DNA from: Verrucomicrobiales bacterium
GTDB taxonomy: Bacteria > Verrucomicrobiota > Verrucomicrobiia > Limisphaerales > J093
Length of the DNA: 64,000 nt
NCBI GenBank assembly: GCA_015075445.1
Contig: JABTUJ010000009.1
Coordinates: 124,001 to 188,000, forward strand
Reading direction: 5' to 3'
Of the stretch, positions 28,050 to 37,396 are shown in pieces. A model generated the notes under the pieces. That model ran no database searches. It was not told where the DNA came from and saw nothing but the letters and a program-made list of their open reading frames with translations. Made by a program: the position numbers and the translations under genes. Position 1 is the stretch's first letter. Each line of letters starts with the position of its first letter.

Positions 28050-28344
28050 GCCATGCAGCCGACCGGCCCATCCCACGTTCTTGCACATCTGCGGCGACTG
28101 CTGAGGCAGCGGCCAGCGACCGTACCGCCCTTGACCGAGCGAAACCGGGCCGGCGGCACGGCCACCGTCACCAGAAACCGACCACTGCTACTTTCGCGCC
28201 CACCCCACACGGGACGGCGTTTCGCAACCTCCACCGACAACCGGAAGCAGACCGGGCCGCCGGATGCCATCGGTCAACCCTACAGATTGCGGGCCGGGCT
28301 CTCGTCCCGCTCCGCATTGCCATAATCCAATCAACCAGACACAA
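28050..28344. other. Non-coding gap before secreted-protein gene
   Basis: I see no convincing gene, repeat or clear promoter here. Open frames exist only because of base composition. Confidence 0.4.
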
Positions 28345-29358
28345 ATGATGAACCACAAACGATTCCCTCTGATCCCTCCCGCGCTGGCGGTGGTGGCGGG
28401 TGGGCTTGTCTTGTTCACCGGCGGGCTGCACGCGCAGACCTTCCAGTACACCAAGGGCGACCTGGTGCTGCTCTTCCGTAAGACGGGCAGCCCGGCGGAC
28501 TTCGCGGTGAACCTCGGCAAAGTCACCAACTACAACAACCTGCCGCCCGGCACGGTGGTGAACCTCCCCCAACTCTCCCAGACGCAGCTCGCCCTGGCGT
28601 TTCCGGAGCTCAACGGGGTGCGTTGGTCCGTGGCGGGCGTGAACCGCCTGCCAGTGACTTTCGTCGAGCATCCGGCGCAGACGCTCTGGATCGCCCGGCC
28701 GCGCGCCGACGCCGCCGTCCAAAGCGCTGCGTGGTTGCGCCGCAGCGCCTCGTTGCAGGGCAACACGGGCGCCCAGGTGGATGCCATCGGCGTCCGCGCG
28801 CACTATGCCGGCAACGACCTGCTCGGGGCAGGGCCGGACAATACCGCCACCGGAGTGATCGTCCCGCTAACCGGGGCGTTCCAGAACTTCAACCTCAGCG
28901 CTCCCCTCGGTCCAACGGGCAATTACGCCAACAACTTCCAAGGCAACGTGGAGAACCAGACGCCGGACGACTTCACGGCCAGTCCGTCCAAGGTTGCCCG
29001 CTCGGATCTGTACGAACTGGCGCCAGGCACGACGTCCGCCGGCACCCTCAACACTCCGGGCCGTTATCTGGGTTACTTCGAGTTCAAGACCGACGGCACC
29101 CTGACCTTCAACACCACCATCACAGTTCCGACTCCGGAAATCACCGGCGTCCGTCGCGACAATGGGGTGACCACCCTCTCGTTCGCCACGGTCAACGGCG
29201 TGACCTACCGGCTTCGCGCCGCCGGCACGGCCGGCGTGACCACGCCGGTTTCGACCTGGGCAGCGGGCGCCAGCGTCGTGGGTGACGGCACGGTGAAGAC
29301 CCTTCAGGACGACAGTGCGGACGCCGTCCGCTTCTTCAGCATCGAAGCGCAACCGTGA
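28345..29358 (+). CDS. Secreted protein of unknown function, sulfur-free after signal peptide
   Basis: 337 residues. The signal peptide (LIPPALAVVAGGLVLFTGGLHA) is cut before 'QTFQYTKGDLVLLFRKTG', a start I associate from memory with verrucomicrobial secreted proteins of unknown role. The body is beta-rich with a central Asn/Thr/Gly-rich stretch and a C-terminal Ig-like tail ('EITGVRRDNGVTTLSFATVN'). By hand count the mature part has no Met and no Cys. No enzyme motif seen. It lies in the same direction as the porin and the TPS genes, so it probably belongs to the sulfur-limitation group. Confidence 0.7.
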   Translation: MMNHKRFPLIPPALAVVAGGLVLFTGGLHAQTFQYTKGDLVLLFRKTGSPADFAVNLGKVTNYNNLPPGTVVNLPQLSQTQLALAFPELNGVRWSVAGVNRLPVTFVEHPAQTLWIARPRADAAVQSAAWLRRSASLQGNTGAQVDAIGVRAHYAGNDLLGAGPDNTATGVIVPLTGAFQNFNLSAPLGPTGNYANNFQGNVENQTPDDFTASPSKVARSDLYELAPGTTSAGTLNTPGRYLGYFEFKTDGTLTFNTTITVPTPEITGVRRDNGVTTLSFATVNGVTYRLRAAGTAGVTTPVSTWAAGASVVGDGTVKTLQDDSADAVRFFSIEAQP

Positions 29359-29437
29359 AGACGGCCTTTTCACCAGCGAACGACGTGAACTCAACTGAAC
29401 TCAACTGAAACCAAAGCACTTCTTGAAACTCCCAAAC

Positions 29438-30574
29438 ATGAAGACTCTACAGACACTTGGATACCTTGCGGCGAGCCTGTGGTTCGCCGCCCCTGGCTCG
29501 CAGGCGCAGGTGGAAATCAACATCTCCGGTGCCGTCGCCTTCCGTGACACCGCCTACCACGCCATCCGTGCGTTGTTCGGGGCCAACCTCACGTCCGAGA
29601 ACACGGCCAACCAGCTCAACGTGCCCGTGACCGAGAACAAGTCGAGCGCACTCAAGGCCACTTGGACCGGCAAGATCCCGCAGCTCTTTGGTCAACAAGA
29701 TGTGATCGTGCGCGCGTTCTACAACGGAGCGGTGGCCGGCGTGCAGGACCTGGCCCAAAACCGCAACGTTTCCTTCCTGGCCTCCTCCACGCAGGGGGAT
29801 GTGACCCAGGTCTCTCTTCCATCGGACATTGCGTTCTCCTCGATCTTCCAGCAGGCCACGGAATTCACCGAGCCGGTGCTCGAGGATAGGCTGTTCGGCG
29901 CCACGCCGATCAACCTTGTGCGGAGCACGTCGGCTCTCACCCTGGACATCACCAACATCACCGCCCATCAGCTCCGGACGCTGGCGGCCAACGGTTCCGT
30001 GCCCGCCTCGTTTCTGACTGGCAACTCAAACGACACCCAGACGGTGTATTTCATCAACCGCGACCCGACGGCGGGCCAACGCGTGACGCTCTTCCTCAAC
30101 GCCGGTTTCACCGGCGAGCCGATCTCCTATCGGCTGGACCCCGGCGGCAGCGGTCAATACGTCGTGGACATCGGGCAGGCGCCGACCTTCATCCCCGGCC
30201 GCAATCCGAACCAAATCGCTGAATCCCTGGCATCCAGCGCGCAGCCGGCGATCAGTTACTTGATTTCCGCAGACTCCTTCAACCTCTTGAACGGTGGCCG
30301 GAACGTGATCGCCTATGACGGCTACAAGGCCTTCAACGGGGTCTTCAACAACGTCGGCAATGACTATTCACCCATCATCAATGGCCAGTACAGCCTCTGG
30401 GTATACGAGCATCTCCTGAATCGGACCACGGCCTCCGGCAATGTGCGCACCTTCCTGGACGCGCTGGTGGCTGCGATTGGGCAGGAGTTGCAGACCTCGT
30501 TCTCAACCATTCCATCGAGCCGGCTCCGAGTGGAGCGCCAGGCGGACGGTGCCCCGGTGGCGCCGATCGAGTGA
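29438..30574 (+). CDS. Secreted PstS/Sbp-like binding protein of unknown ligand, sulfur-free
   Basis: 378 residues from ATG 29438 (a TTG at 29423 would add five residues). Signal peptide 'LGYLAASLWFAAPGSQAQ'. The mature start 'VEINISGAVAFRDTAYHAIR' followed by 'ALKATWTGKIPQLFGQQDVIVRAFYNG' resembles the first lobe of type-II periplasmic anion-binding proteins of the PstS kind, and 'YEHLLNR' near the end resembles the PstS C-terminus. The similarity is weak. Apart from the initiator Met I find no Met and no Cys in the whole protein. It may bind an oxyanion or organosulfur compound before the TonB/TPS genes that follow. Confidence 0.6.
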   Translation: MKTLQTLGYLAASLWFAAPGSQAQVEINISGAVAFRDTAYHAIRALFGANLTSENTANQLNVPVTENKSSALKATWTGKIPQLFGQQDVIVRAFYNGAVAGVQDLAQNRNVSFLASSTQGDVTQVSLPSDIAFSSIFQQATEFTEPVLEDRLFGATPINLVRSTSALTLDITNITAHQLRTLAANGSVPASFLTGNSNDTQTVYFINRDPTAGQRVTLFLNAGFTGEPISYRLDPGGSGQYVVDIGQAPTFIPGRNPNQIAESLASSAQPAISYLISADSFNLLNGGRNVIAYDGYKAFNGVFNNVGNDYSPIINGQYSLWVYEHLLNRTTASGNVRTFLDALVAAIGQELQTSFSTIPSSRLRVERQADGAPVAPIE

Positions 30575-30675
30575 GTTGGTCTCTAACCCGACTCAGGCTG
30601 GCGGCGGCAGGGGATCCAGGGGTGCTGTCGCCGGCCGGGTCGGGAGGGGATCCAAAGACCAACGGCAACACACCG

Positions 30676-33198
30676 ATGTCGCAGCACGCGGACACCAACG
30701 TTCAGGTAGCGCAGGTTTCCCGTTGGGGGTACGGCTGCCTCCTCCTGCTTCTCCTGCTAGCGAGCTTGCCGACCTTCGCCCAACCGACGTCTCCTCCCGA
30801 GGATCAACCCCAGGCAGCCAACGGCGTTCCTGCCCCAACGGCCGCTGTTGTCCCGACATTCGAGGTCGGGCGTTACGAGATCGTCGGCAGCACAGCGCTG
30901 GATCAAGCCACCGTGGACCGGGCGATGGCCGGAGCGACCGGACCCGGCGTGAGCGTTCTTGCCATTCGTCGCGCGCTATCGAGGCTCCAGCAAGCGTATC
31001 GCGACCGTGGCTACGCCCGCGCCGCGGTGCTGCTGCCACGCCAGCCGCTGACCGACGGTGTCGTGCGGTTACGCGTCGTCGAGGGGCCATCCGACGACGA
31101 CAACGCCCGCGATGAAGCCACACCGGAAACCGCGACCTCGCCCGCCTGGACTGCCCCGGCCTTCGAGGTCCGACATTTCGAAGTGCGTGGCAACACGCTC
31201 CTCTCGCCCGAGGAGATTGACGCTATCCTGGGCCCGGTCGCCGGCCCAAATGCCAGCATGGCTGAGCTCGAGGCCGCTTTGCGGCGCCTGCGCGAAGCCT
31301 ATCGTCAGCAAGGCGCCTCTCGTGCGTCCGTCCATCTCCGCGAGCAACTGCTCACTGACGGCACCGTCGCCATCTGGATTGACGAAGGCCTGGCTCCCGA
31401 GCCCGCGCCGGATCAGACCCGCCTCGCGGTCGTCCTGGAGCCGCCCGCGCCAGCCCAACCCACCTTCGAGGTGCGCCGTTACGAAGTCCTCGGCAACACA
31501 CTGCTCCGACCCGAGATTGTGGAGCGTGCCTTCACCGACGCCATCGGCCCCGCGGTCACGCTCGGCCAGATCCAGGCGGCGCTAGGCGAGTTGCAGTTGG
31601 CCTACCGGGAACGCGGGTACGCCACCGTGTCCGTCGGTCTTCCGCAGCAGCAGTTGACCGACGCGGTAGTGATGGTCCAGGTCACCGAGGGGGTGTTGGC
31701 GGACATTCGGGTCCTGGGCAACCGGCATTTTAGCTCGAACAACATCGCACGCGCCCTGCCCAGCCTGCGCACCAACACGCTGCTCAACAGCCAGGTCTTC
31801 CAGCGCGAGTTGGATGGGGCCAACCAGAACCGCGACCGCCAGATCTACCCGACGATCGGGCCTGGCCCGGAGCCCGGCACGAGCGCGCTGACCTTGCGCG
31901 TCAAGGATCGCCTGCCGTTGCACGGTCGGCTGGACTTGAACAATTACTCGACGCCGGCCACGCCGGATTGGCGCGTCAACGGTTCGGCCAGCTTCAACAA
32001 CCTCTGGCAGCGCGAACACCAGGTTGGGTTCTCCTACGGTTTCACCCCCGAGGCTTACAAGGATGGCGCCGACCTCTTCCTGGACCTCCCCTTGATCGCC
32101 AACTACGGCGCCTACTATCGCCTGCCCTTCGGCACCCCGGAATCGGTCGAGCAGCGGATCACTGCTTCTCCCGCCTTCGGCTATGACGAGGCCACGCGCC
32201 AGTTCCGTCTGCCGCCCGTCGGGGCACGACCGGACCTGACCATCTTCGCGAGTTCGTCCTCGAGCGACACGGGCATTCAGTACGGTCCGGCCGTGCTCGT
32301 CTCGCAGACCCCGCTGCTGACGATCGTATCGCAGGACAGCGGGCAGAACCTGTCGGAGAACGATGGCGTCGGCGCACGGGTCAGTCTGCCCAAGACGTTG
32401 GATGAACGACGTCGCCTCGGGTTCTCGCTCGGCCCCGATTGGAAGCGCTACCGCCTCGAGAGCTTCAACACCAACAATTTCATCATCACCACCGTGGTCA
32501 CCAACTCCGAGGGTTCCCAGACCATCGAGACCCGGGTGTCCTCGCCCCAACCGACTCGGCGTAACGAAGTGCAGTACCTTCCGGTCTCGTTCGGCGCGGA
32601 CTTCTTCCAGAGCGACCGGCGGGGCACGCTCGCTGCCGGTCTCGCGCTCAGCGGCAACGTCCTGGGCGATGACGATGATCTCGCCGTCTTGGCGCATTCG
32701 ACCGCGGCCGCGGCGACCTACGGCAAGGCCACCCTGGTGCTGACCCGCGATCACCGCGTGTTCAAGACTTGGTCGCTGTTGCTGCGCGCCAGTGGTCAAG
32801 TCGCCTCCGGCTCGTTGCTCAGCAATGAACAGTTCGCCCTGGGCGGGATGAACAGCGTGCGGGGATATTACGAGGGCGATCAGTACGGTGATGCCGGGTG
32901 GTTCGGGAGCGCGGAACTGCGGACGCCGTTCCTCAATGTGCAGGCGCCGGGTTGGGCCGGAACCTGGCCCGCCTGGCTGCGCGGCTCGGTGTTCCTCGAT
33001 TACGGTCAGGGCTTCCTGCTGAGCGCAGCGCCGGGGGTGAAGGACACTTCCGAACTGTGGGGCGCAGGCGTCGGAATCTCGGCCAACATCAACAACCGCG
33101 TGGACCTGCGGATCGCGCTGGGCTGGCCGTTCATCACAACGATCAACACGCCCGCCAACGCACCGCGCGCCCACGTCTCCCTGGGAGGACAATTCTGA
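30676..33198 (+). CDS. Two-partner secretion transporter TpsB (ShlB/FhaC/HecB family) with extra POTRA domains
   Basis: 840 residues. The signal segment is 'GYGCLLLLLLLASLPTFAQ'. Three near-identical POTRA modules follow, each opening FEVxxYEVxGNTxL (near 30860, 31165 and 31465) and closing with '..LTDG.V...V.EG'. A fourth, ShlB-type POTRA starts 'LADIRVLGNRHFSSNNIARA'. FhaC has only two. The C-terminal half is the 16-strand barrel, with 'LSGNVLGDDDDLAVLA' and the VRGY motif 'GGMNSVRGYYEGD' that locks the L6 loop. It exports the TpsA protein encoded next; the TGATG junction at 33196-33200 couples the two. The stretch GTAGCGCAGGTTTCC at 30706 matches the end of repeat family III. Confidence 0.92.
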   Translation: MSQHADTNVQVAQVSRWGYGCLLLLLLLASLPTFAQPTSPPEDQPQAANGVPAPTAAVVPTFEVGRYEIVGSTALDQATVDRAMAGATGPGVSVLAIRRALSRLQQAYRDRGYARAAVLLPRQPLTDGVVRLRVVEGPSDDDNARDEATPETATSPAWTAPAFEVRHFEVRGNTLLSPEEIDAILGPVAGPNASMAELEAALRRLREAYRQQGASRASVHLREQLLTDGTVAIWIDEGLAPEPAPDQTRLAVVLEPPAPAQPTFEVRRYEVLGNTLLRPEIVERAFTDAIGPAVTLGQIQAALGELQLAYRERGYATVSVGLPQQQLTDAVVMVQVTEGVLADIRVLGNRHFSSNNIARALPSLRTNTLLNSQVFQRELDGANQNRDRQIYPTIGPGPEPGTSALTLRVKDRLPLHGRLDLNNYSTPATPDWRVNGSASFNNLWQREHQVGFSYGFTPEAYKDGADLFLDLPLIANYGAYYRLPFGTPESVEQRITASPAFGYDEATRQFRLPPVGARPDLTIFASSSSSDTGIQYGPAVLVSQTPLLTIVSQDSGQNLSENDGVGARVSLPKTLDERRRLGFSLGPDWKRYRLESFNTNNFIITTVVTNSEGSQTIETRVSSPQPTRRNEVQYLPVSFGADFFQSDRRGTLAAGLALSGNVLGDDDDLAVLAHSTAAAATYGKATLVLTRDHRVFKTWSLLLRASGQVASGSLLSNEQFALGGMNSVRGYYEGDQYGDAGWFGSAELRTPFLNVQAPGWAGTWPAWLRGSVFLDYGQGFLLSAAPGVKDTSELWGAGVGISANINNRVDLRIALGWPFITTINTPANAPRAHVSLGGQF

Positions 33199-36100
33199 TG
33201 AACCCATCACACCCCGTAGCGCAGGTCTCCGAACCTGCTGTATCGCCGGCTTCCCTGTCGGCGGCGTTACCGAATCAGGAGCACGCGGCGAATTCGCACG
33301 GTTCGCGGGTTGGGAAAGCCGCGATACAGCAGACTGGGAAGTCTGCGCTACCACGGGCTCAGACCTGGAAGTCGGCGCTGCAAATCCACGCCGCTGCGTA
33401 TCTCGGCATCGCGTTTGGCTCCGAGGCGCACGCCAATCCGAACACCCCTGCGGTGTCGTGCGGCACGGCGACCTTCAGCCAGCAAGGCAACCAGCTCAAC
33501 ATCACCGCCTCGCACAACGCGTTCATCAACTGGTCGTCCTTCAACATCGGCCCCGGCGAAGCCACCCGCTTCATCCAACCCTCCGCCGCCTCGGTGGTCT
33601 GGAATCGCATCCACGACGCCAACCCGTCCCAGATTCACGGTCGCCTCGAGGCCAACGGCACGGTGGTGCTGATGAACCAGGCGGGCTTCTACTTCGGCCC
33701 CAATGCGGTCGTGAACGCGGCGGGTCTGGTGGTTTCGACTGCGCCCGTCATCCCGGCCGAGTCGGGCGCCGGCCTGTTCTGGCAGTTCAGCGGCGCGCCC
33801 CCCTCCGCGAGCATCGTCAACTACGGCCAGATCAGCGTCGGCAACGGCGGCGCGGCCTTCTTGATCGCGGAACAGATTCAGAATCACGGGACGATTTCCG
33901 CTCCTGGCGGAAGCCTTGGCCTGCTGGCCGGGCAAGAAGTGCTGTTGAGTGAACGTCCGGACGGACGCGGCATGAGCGCGGCGGTGACGCTGCCCGCCGG
34001 CTCGGTGGACAACCGCGGACGGTTGCTCGCAGATGCCGGCACGATCGCCTTGAACGCGCGGGTGGTGAATCAGGCGGGCTTGGTGCAGGCCAATTCCGTG
34101 CGTGAACGCCATGGCGTCATCGAATTGTTCGCCTCGGAAGCCGCCACCCTTGAGGCCTCATCGGAACTCTCCGCCCGGGGCGGCAACGACGGCGTCAGCC
34201 CCGGCGGCGCGATCATCGTTAAGTCGGAAGGCGTGTATGCGGATGCGGTAGGTTCGACCCTGCGCGTCGCGGGCGGCGCCCAGGGCGGCGACGGCGGATT
34301 TGTGGAAGTCTCCGCGCCGGTCATGGATTCCATCCGCTCGCAGCTCGACGGCCAGGCGACCGAGGGGTATCGCGGCGGACGACTGTTGATTGACCCGTTG
34401 GACATCGTGATCGGCCACTCCGGCAGCGGCAGTGCGACTGGCAGCAACGTGAGCGCCGGGGATCCGCCCGCAGCGGGCACGCTCGAACTCGACGTGAACA
34501 CGGCTTTCACCGGCTTCTCGCAGATCACTTTGCAGGCCTCGCGCAACCTCACCGTCGCTGGCGGTACGTTCTGGGATCTCGCGGCCAGCACCGGCGTGAG
34601 CGAGCCTGGCGGCCTGCTGAAGCTCGAGGCCGGCAATGATGTCACCATCGCCGGGGGCGCCAGCATCTTTGCGGGGGAACACTGGTCGGTCACCCTGGAG
34701 GCAGGCCGCGACTTTGCCGCGGGCGAGGGGGTGCTGAGGTCGGGGGTGGGCAGCATCACTCTGGCCGAGACGGGCGCTCTCGACGCCTTGAACGGCGACC
34801 TTCATTTGCGCGCGGGCAACCATGTCAGCGTGGCGGCGGGCCACGTCCGCACGACCGGGGGCGGCTCGATCACGGTCGAGGCGCTGGCGGGCAACATCAA
34901 CACCGGCACCAAGGCCAACGGCTTTCAGTTCCAGCCCAGCGGTTACGCGGTCCATCCCAACCTCGGCGGCATCAGCACGGGCGGCGGCGGCAACGTGACG
35001 CTCGCCGCCGGACAGGATGTCGTCAGTCTCCTGCCCTCCGCAGGTGGCACGCAGCCCAATGCCGGCAGCGGTGCGTTCGGCGCCCGGCCGGGTGACGTGA
35101 CGATCACGGCAGGTCGCGATGTGAGCGGTCATTTCGTGGTGCGGAACGGCGTAGGCAGCATCACCGCCGGTCGTGACGCGGGCACCGTCTCGCGGCTGCT
35201 GGCGTTGAGCTTGGTCGGCGGCGGTTGGGCCGTCACCGCCGGGCGCGACATCTTGCTGCAGGAAGTCCGCAATCCGAACGGCCTTTTCAATAACCTCGGC
35301 TCGAGCACCTCGCCGAACCGGCACCGCTTCGATTACGCGCCCGAGGCCTTCACCTTCCTGACTGCCTGCAACTCGGTGCAGCTTCGGGGCACCGGCTTGC
35401 CCCGATACAACGACGCCTTTTCGCAGGGCATGCCTCCGCTCTATCCCGGCAGGCTCACGGCACGGGCCGGCGCGGGCGGCGTGCTCCTGGGCAACGACGT
35501 CGTGCTCTTCCCCTCGCCGCTCGGCGGGCTGGACATCGCCACCACCGACGGTGGTTCGCTCGTCGGCACCAAGTCGAGCGGCCTCACCCAGCTCATCGTG
35601 TCGGACAGCGGTCGGACGCAGTATCGCGCGTTCGGCGACTTCGGCATCGCGGACCATGCCGCCACGCCGGTCCACCTCGACAACGACGAGCCGGTGCGGC
35701 TCGCTATCGCCGGGGACTTGCGGGGAGTTCTGCTCGGGTCGCCAAAGCGCGCAGAGATCACGGTCGGCGGGAACATGATCAACAGTCGGTTTGACGGGCA
35801 GCACCTGCGCGCGGCGGACGTCAGCCTGATCCATGTCGGCGGCGACATCCTGAACCGCAACGAGTTCACCACCATCCGGTCCGCGGTGGCGCCGAACTTC
35901 CCGATGTTCGATCCCGCGCTGGACCTGGTCTATCCGCCGTTGACGGGCGGTGCCGCCGGGGTGGAGAACCGATTCTACTATAACCCAGCCACTCAGGAAC
36001 TGACGTTTCAGGGCCGCATGACGGGCGCGCAATTGCAGGCGCTGTTGAATCTGACGGTGCGCGCGTTCGACGCCGGGGGCATCCCCATCTTTCTCCCGGA

Positions 36101-37388
36101 CGGCGAGCCGGCCACGCGACGCGCGGAGTTTCTGCCGGCAGCGACTCTCCAGCAGTTGTTCGCCGCGAGCCAGGATGTGCCGCTGAACCCCGACACCGGC
36201 TACCGTCTGGGCGGCGGGGGCACCTTCGACCTCCGGGCGAACCACCTCGATCTGGGCGCCACGGTCGGCATCGTGTCGCAGGGACCGCGAGGTAATGCCG
36301 CGCTCGCCCAACGATTCACGCGCGGCGCGGACATCAACGTGACGCTGGCGGGCGACCTGGACATGTTCTCCAGCAAGATTTCGTCGCTGAACGGCGGGGA
36401 CATCACTGTGCTGGCGGAGGGCGACGTCCGGGTGGGTTCCCGCGATTTCACGGTCAGCGACGCCGCGGCGCGCGGCATCTTCACCGTGGATCCCAGCAGC
36501 GTCACGGTGATCGCGCGCGGTGATATCAACGTGAACGGCTCCCGCATCGCCGCCTACGACGGCGGCGACATCCTGGTGCGCTCGCTCGACGGCAACGTGG
36601 ATGCCGGCTCCGGCGGGACCGGGGCGGCCACCGTGGAGAAGATTGACGTGGACCCCGAAACCCGGGCGATTCGTGCTTACGCGCCGACGATTCCGGGCAG
36701 CGGCATTCTGGCGACGAGCTTCCCCCGCTCACAGGATCCGAACTTCCCCGCCTCCGTGAACCACGTCGGCAACATCCTGGTGGAGACGCCGCGCGGTGAC
36801 ATCATCGCCAGTGCCGGCGGGGTGGTCCAGATTCCGCTCAACGGCGTCGGCGGCTCCGCCGGCACGGTGACGCTGCGGGCGGGCACGCGCGACGCGGAGG
36901 GCATTGTCGTGCACCAGGGCAGCATCAACGCCAGCGGCTCCGGCGTCATCGGTGGAACCGTGAGACTGGAGGCCACCGGCGACATCCAGGGCCTGGTCTT
37001 CGCGCGCGAGAACATTGACCTGAACGCGCAGCAAAACGTGAATGTGACTGCGCTGGCCCAGGGGGACGTGAGCGTCGGCGCCGGCGGCAGCGTCTCGGGA
37101 ACGATTATCGGTGTGGGGAGCGTCAGCGCCAGCGGGGCGAGCGTCGAGGCCGCGCTACTCTCGCAGAACGTCGCGGCCAGCGGCGAGGTCGCCTCGAGCC
37201 AGGTGGGCTTCAGCCAGGGCACCGCCGCTGCCGCCGCCAGCCAAAGCCTGGCCGGAGAGGAGCAACAGGCGATCGCTGCGGCCACCCGAGGCGCTGCGGA
37301 GGAGGAAGAGCCGGAGAAGCAACGTCGGCTGGCCAGCGCCCCTAAACTCACCCGCACCGTCGGTCGCGTGACCGTGTTTCTGCCGTGA
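33198..37388 (+). CDS. Filamentous haemagglutinin-like exoprotein TpsA
   Basis: 1396 residues. Residues ~82-300 are the TPS secretion domain: 'NITASHNAFINWSSFNIGPG', 'VWNRIHDANPSQIHGRLEA', 'GTVVLMNQAGFYFGPNAVV'. The NPNG-like motif is NQAG and the NxxG turns are in place. The rest is a long right-handed beta-helix of Gly/Val/Thr/Asn-rich turns ('GNDVTIAGGASIFAG', 'AGRDVSGHFVV', 'EGDVRVGSRDFTV'). The chain holds only nine Met and two Cys. The signal peptide (about 'LQIHAAAYLGIAFGSEAHA') is preceded by ~45 residues encoded by a family III repeat (33216-33351). It is the substrate of TpsB upstream; exbB starts nine bases downstream. Confidence 0.92.
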   Translation: MNPSHPVAQVSEPAVSPASLSAALPNQEHAANSHGSRVGKAAIQQTGKSALPRAQTWKSALQIHAAAYLGIAFGSEAHANPNTPAVSCGTATFSQQGNQLNITASHNAFINWSSFNIGPGEATRFIQPSAASVVWNRIHDANPSQIHGRLEANGTVVLMNQAGFYFGPNAVVNAAGLVVSTAPVIPAESGAGLFWQFSGAPPSASIVNYGQISVGNGGAAFLIAEQIQNHGTISAPGGSLGLLAGQEVLLSERPDGRGMSAAVTLPAGSVDNRGRLLADAGTIALNARVVNQAGLVQANSVRERHGVIELFASEAATLEASSELSARGGNDGVSPGGAIIVKSEGVYADAVGSTLRVAGGAQGGDGGFVEVSAPVMDSIRSQLDGQATEGYRGGRLLIDPLDIVIGHSGSGSATGSNVSAGDPPAAGTLELDVNTAFTGFSQITLQASRNLTVAGGTFWDLAASTGVSEPGGLLKLEAGNDVTIAGGASIFAGEHWSVTLEAGRDFAAGEGVLRSGVGSITLAETGALDALNGDLHLRAGNHVSVAAGHVRTTGGGSITVEALAGNINTGTKANGFQFQPSGYAVHPNLGGISTGGGGNVTLAAGQDVVSLLPSAGGTQPNAGSGAFGARPGDVTITAGRDVSGHFVVRNGVGSITAGRDAGTVSRLLALSLVGGGWAVTAGRDILLQEVRNPNGLFNNLGSSTSPNRHRFDYAPEAFTFLTACNSVQLRGTGLPRYNDAFSQGMPPLYPGRLTARAGAGGVLLGNDVVLFPSPLGGLDIATTDGGSLVGTKSSGLTQLIVSDSGRTQYRAFGDFGIADHAATPVHLDNDEPVRLAIAGDLRGVLLGSPKRAEITVGGNMINSRFDGQHLRAADVSLIHVGGDILNRNEFTTIRSAVAPNFPMFDPALDLVYPPLTGGAAGVENRFYYNPATQELTFQGRMTGAQLQALLNLTVRAFDAGGIPIFLPDGEPATRRAEFLPAATLQQLFAASQDVPLNPDTGYRLGGGGTFDLRANHLDLGATVGIVSQGPRGNAALAQRFTRGADINVTLAGDLDMFSSKISSLNGGDITVLAEGDVRVGSRDFTVSDAAARGIFTVDPSSVTVIARGDINVNGSRIAAYDGGDILVRSLDGNVDAGSGGTGAATVEKIDVDPETRAIRAYAPTIPGSGILATSFPRSQDPNFPASVNHVGNILVETPRGDIIASAGGVVQIPLNGVGGSAGTVTLRAGTRDAEGIVVHQGSINASGSGVIGGTVRLEATGDIQGLVFARENIDLNAQQNVNVTALAQGDVSVGAGGSVSGTIIGVGSVSASGASVEAALLSQNVAASGEVASSQVGFSQGTAAAAASQSLAGEEQQAIAAATRGAAEEEEPEKQRRLASAPKLTRTVGRVTVFLP
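33216..33351. repeat. Family III palindromic repeat, copy inside tpsA
   Basis: 136 bp starting GTAGCGCAGGTCTCCGAACC and ending GGGAAGTCTGCGCTAC, with inner inverted arms around TGTATCGCCGG / CCGCGATACA. The same element (~137 bp) occurs at 49493-49629 and 52734-52870, both intergenic. Here it is in frame and encodes residues 7-51 of TpsA. The next bases (CAGACCTGGAAGTCGGCGCT) look like a second fragment of its end. Confidence 0.85.
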
Positions 37389-37396
37389 TCACCCCT

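Noticed and set aside
28053..28348. Overlapping ORFs between the porin and secreted-protein genes
   Set aside because: Arg/Thr/Pro-rich translations with no motifs; typical of chance frames in GC-rich DNA.
34158..36311. Long minus-strand open frame inside tpsA
   Set aside because: Shadow of the repetitive beta-helix coding sequence; no domain signatures or start context.
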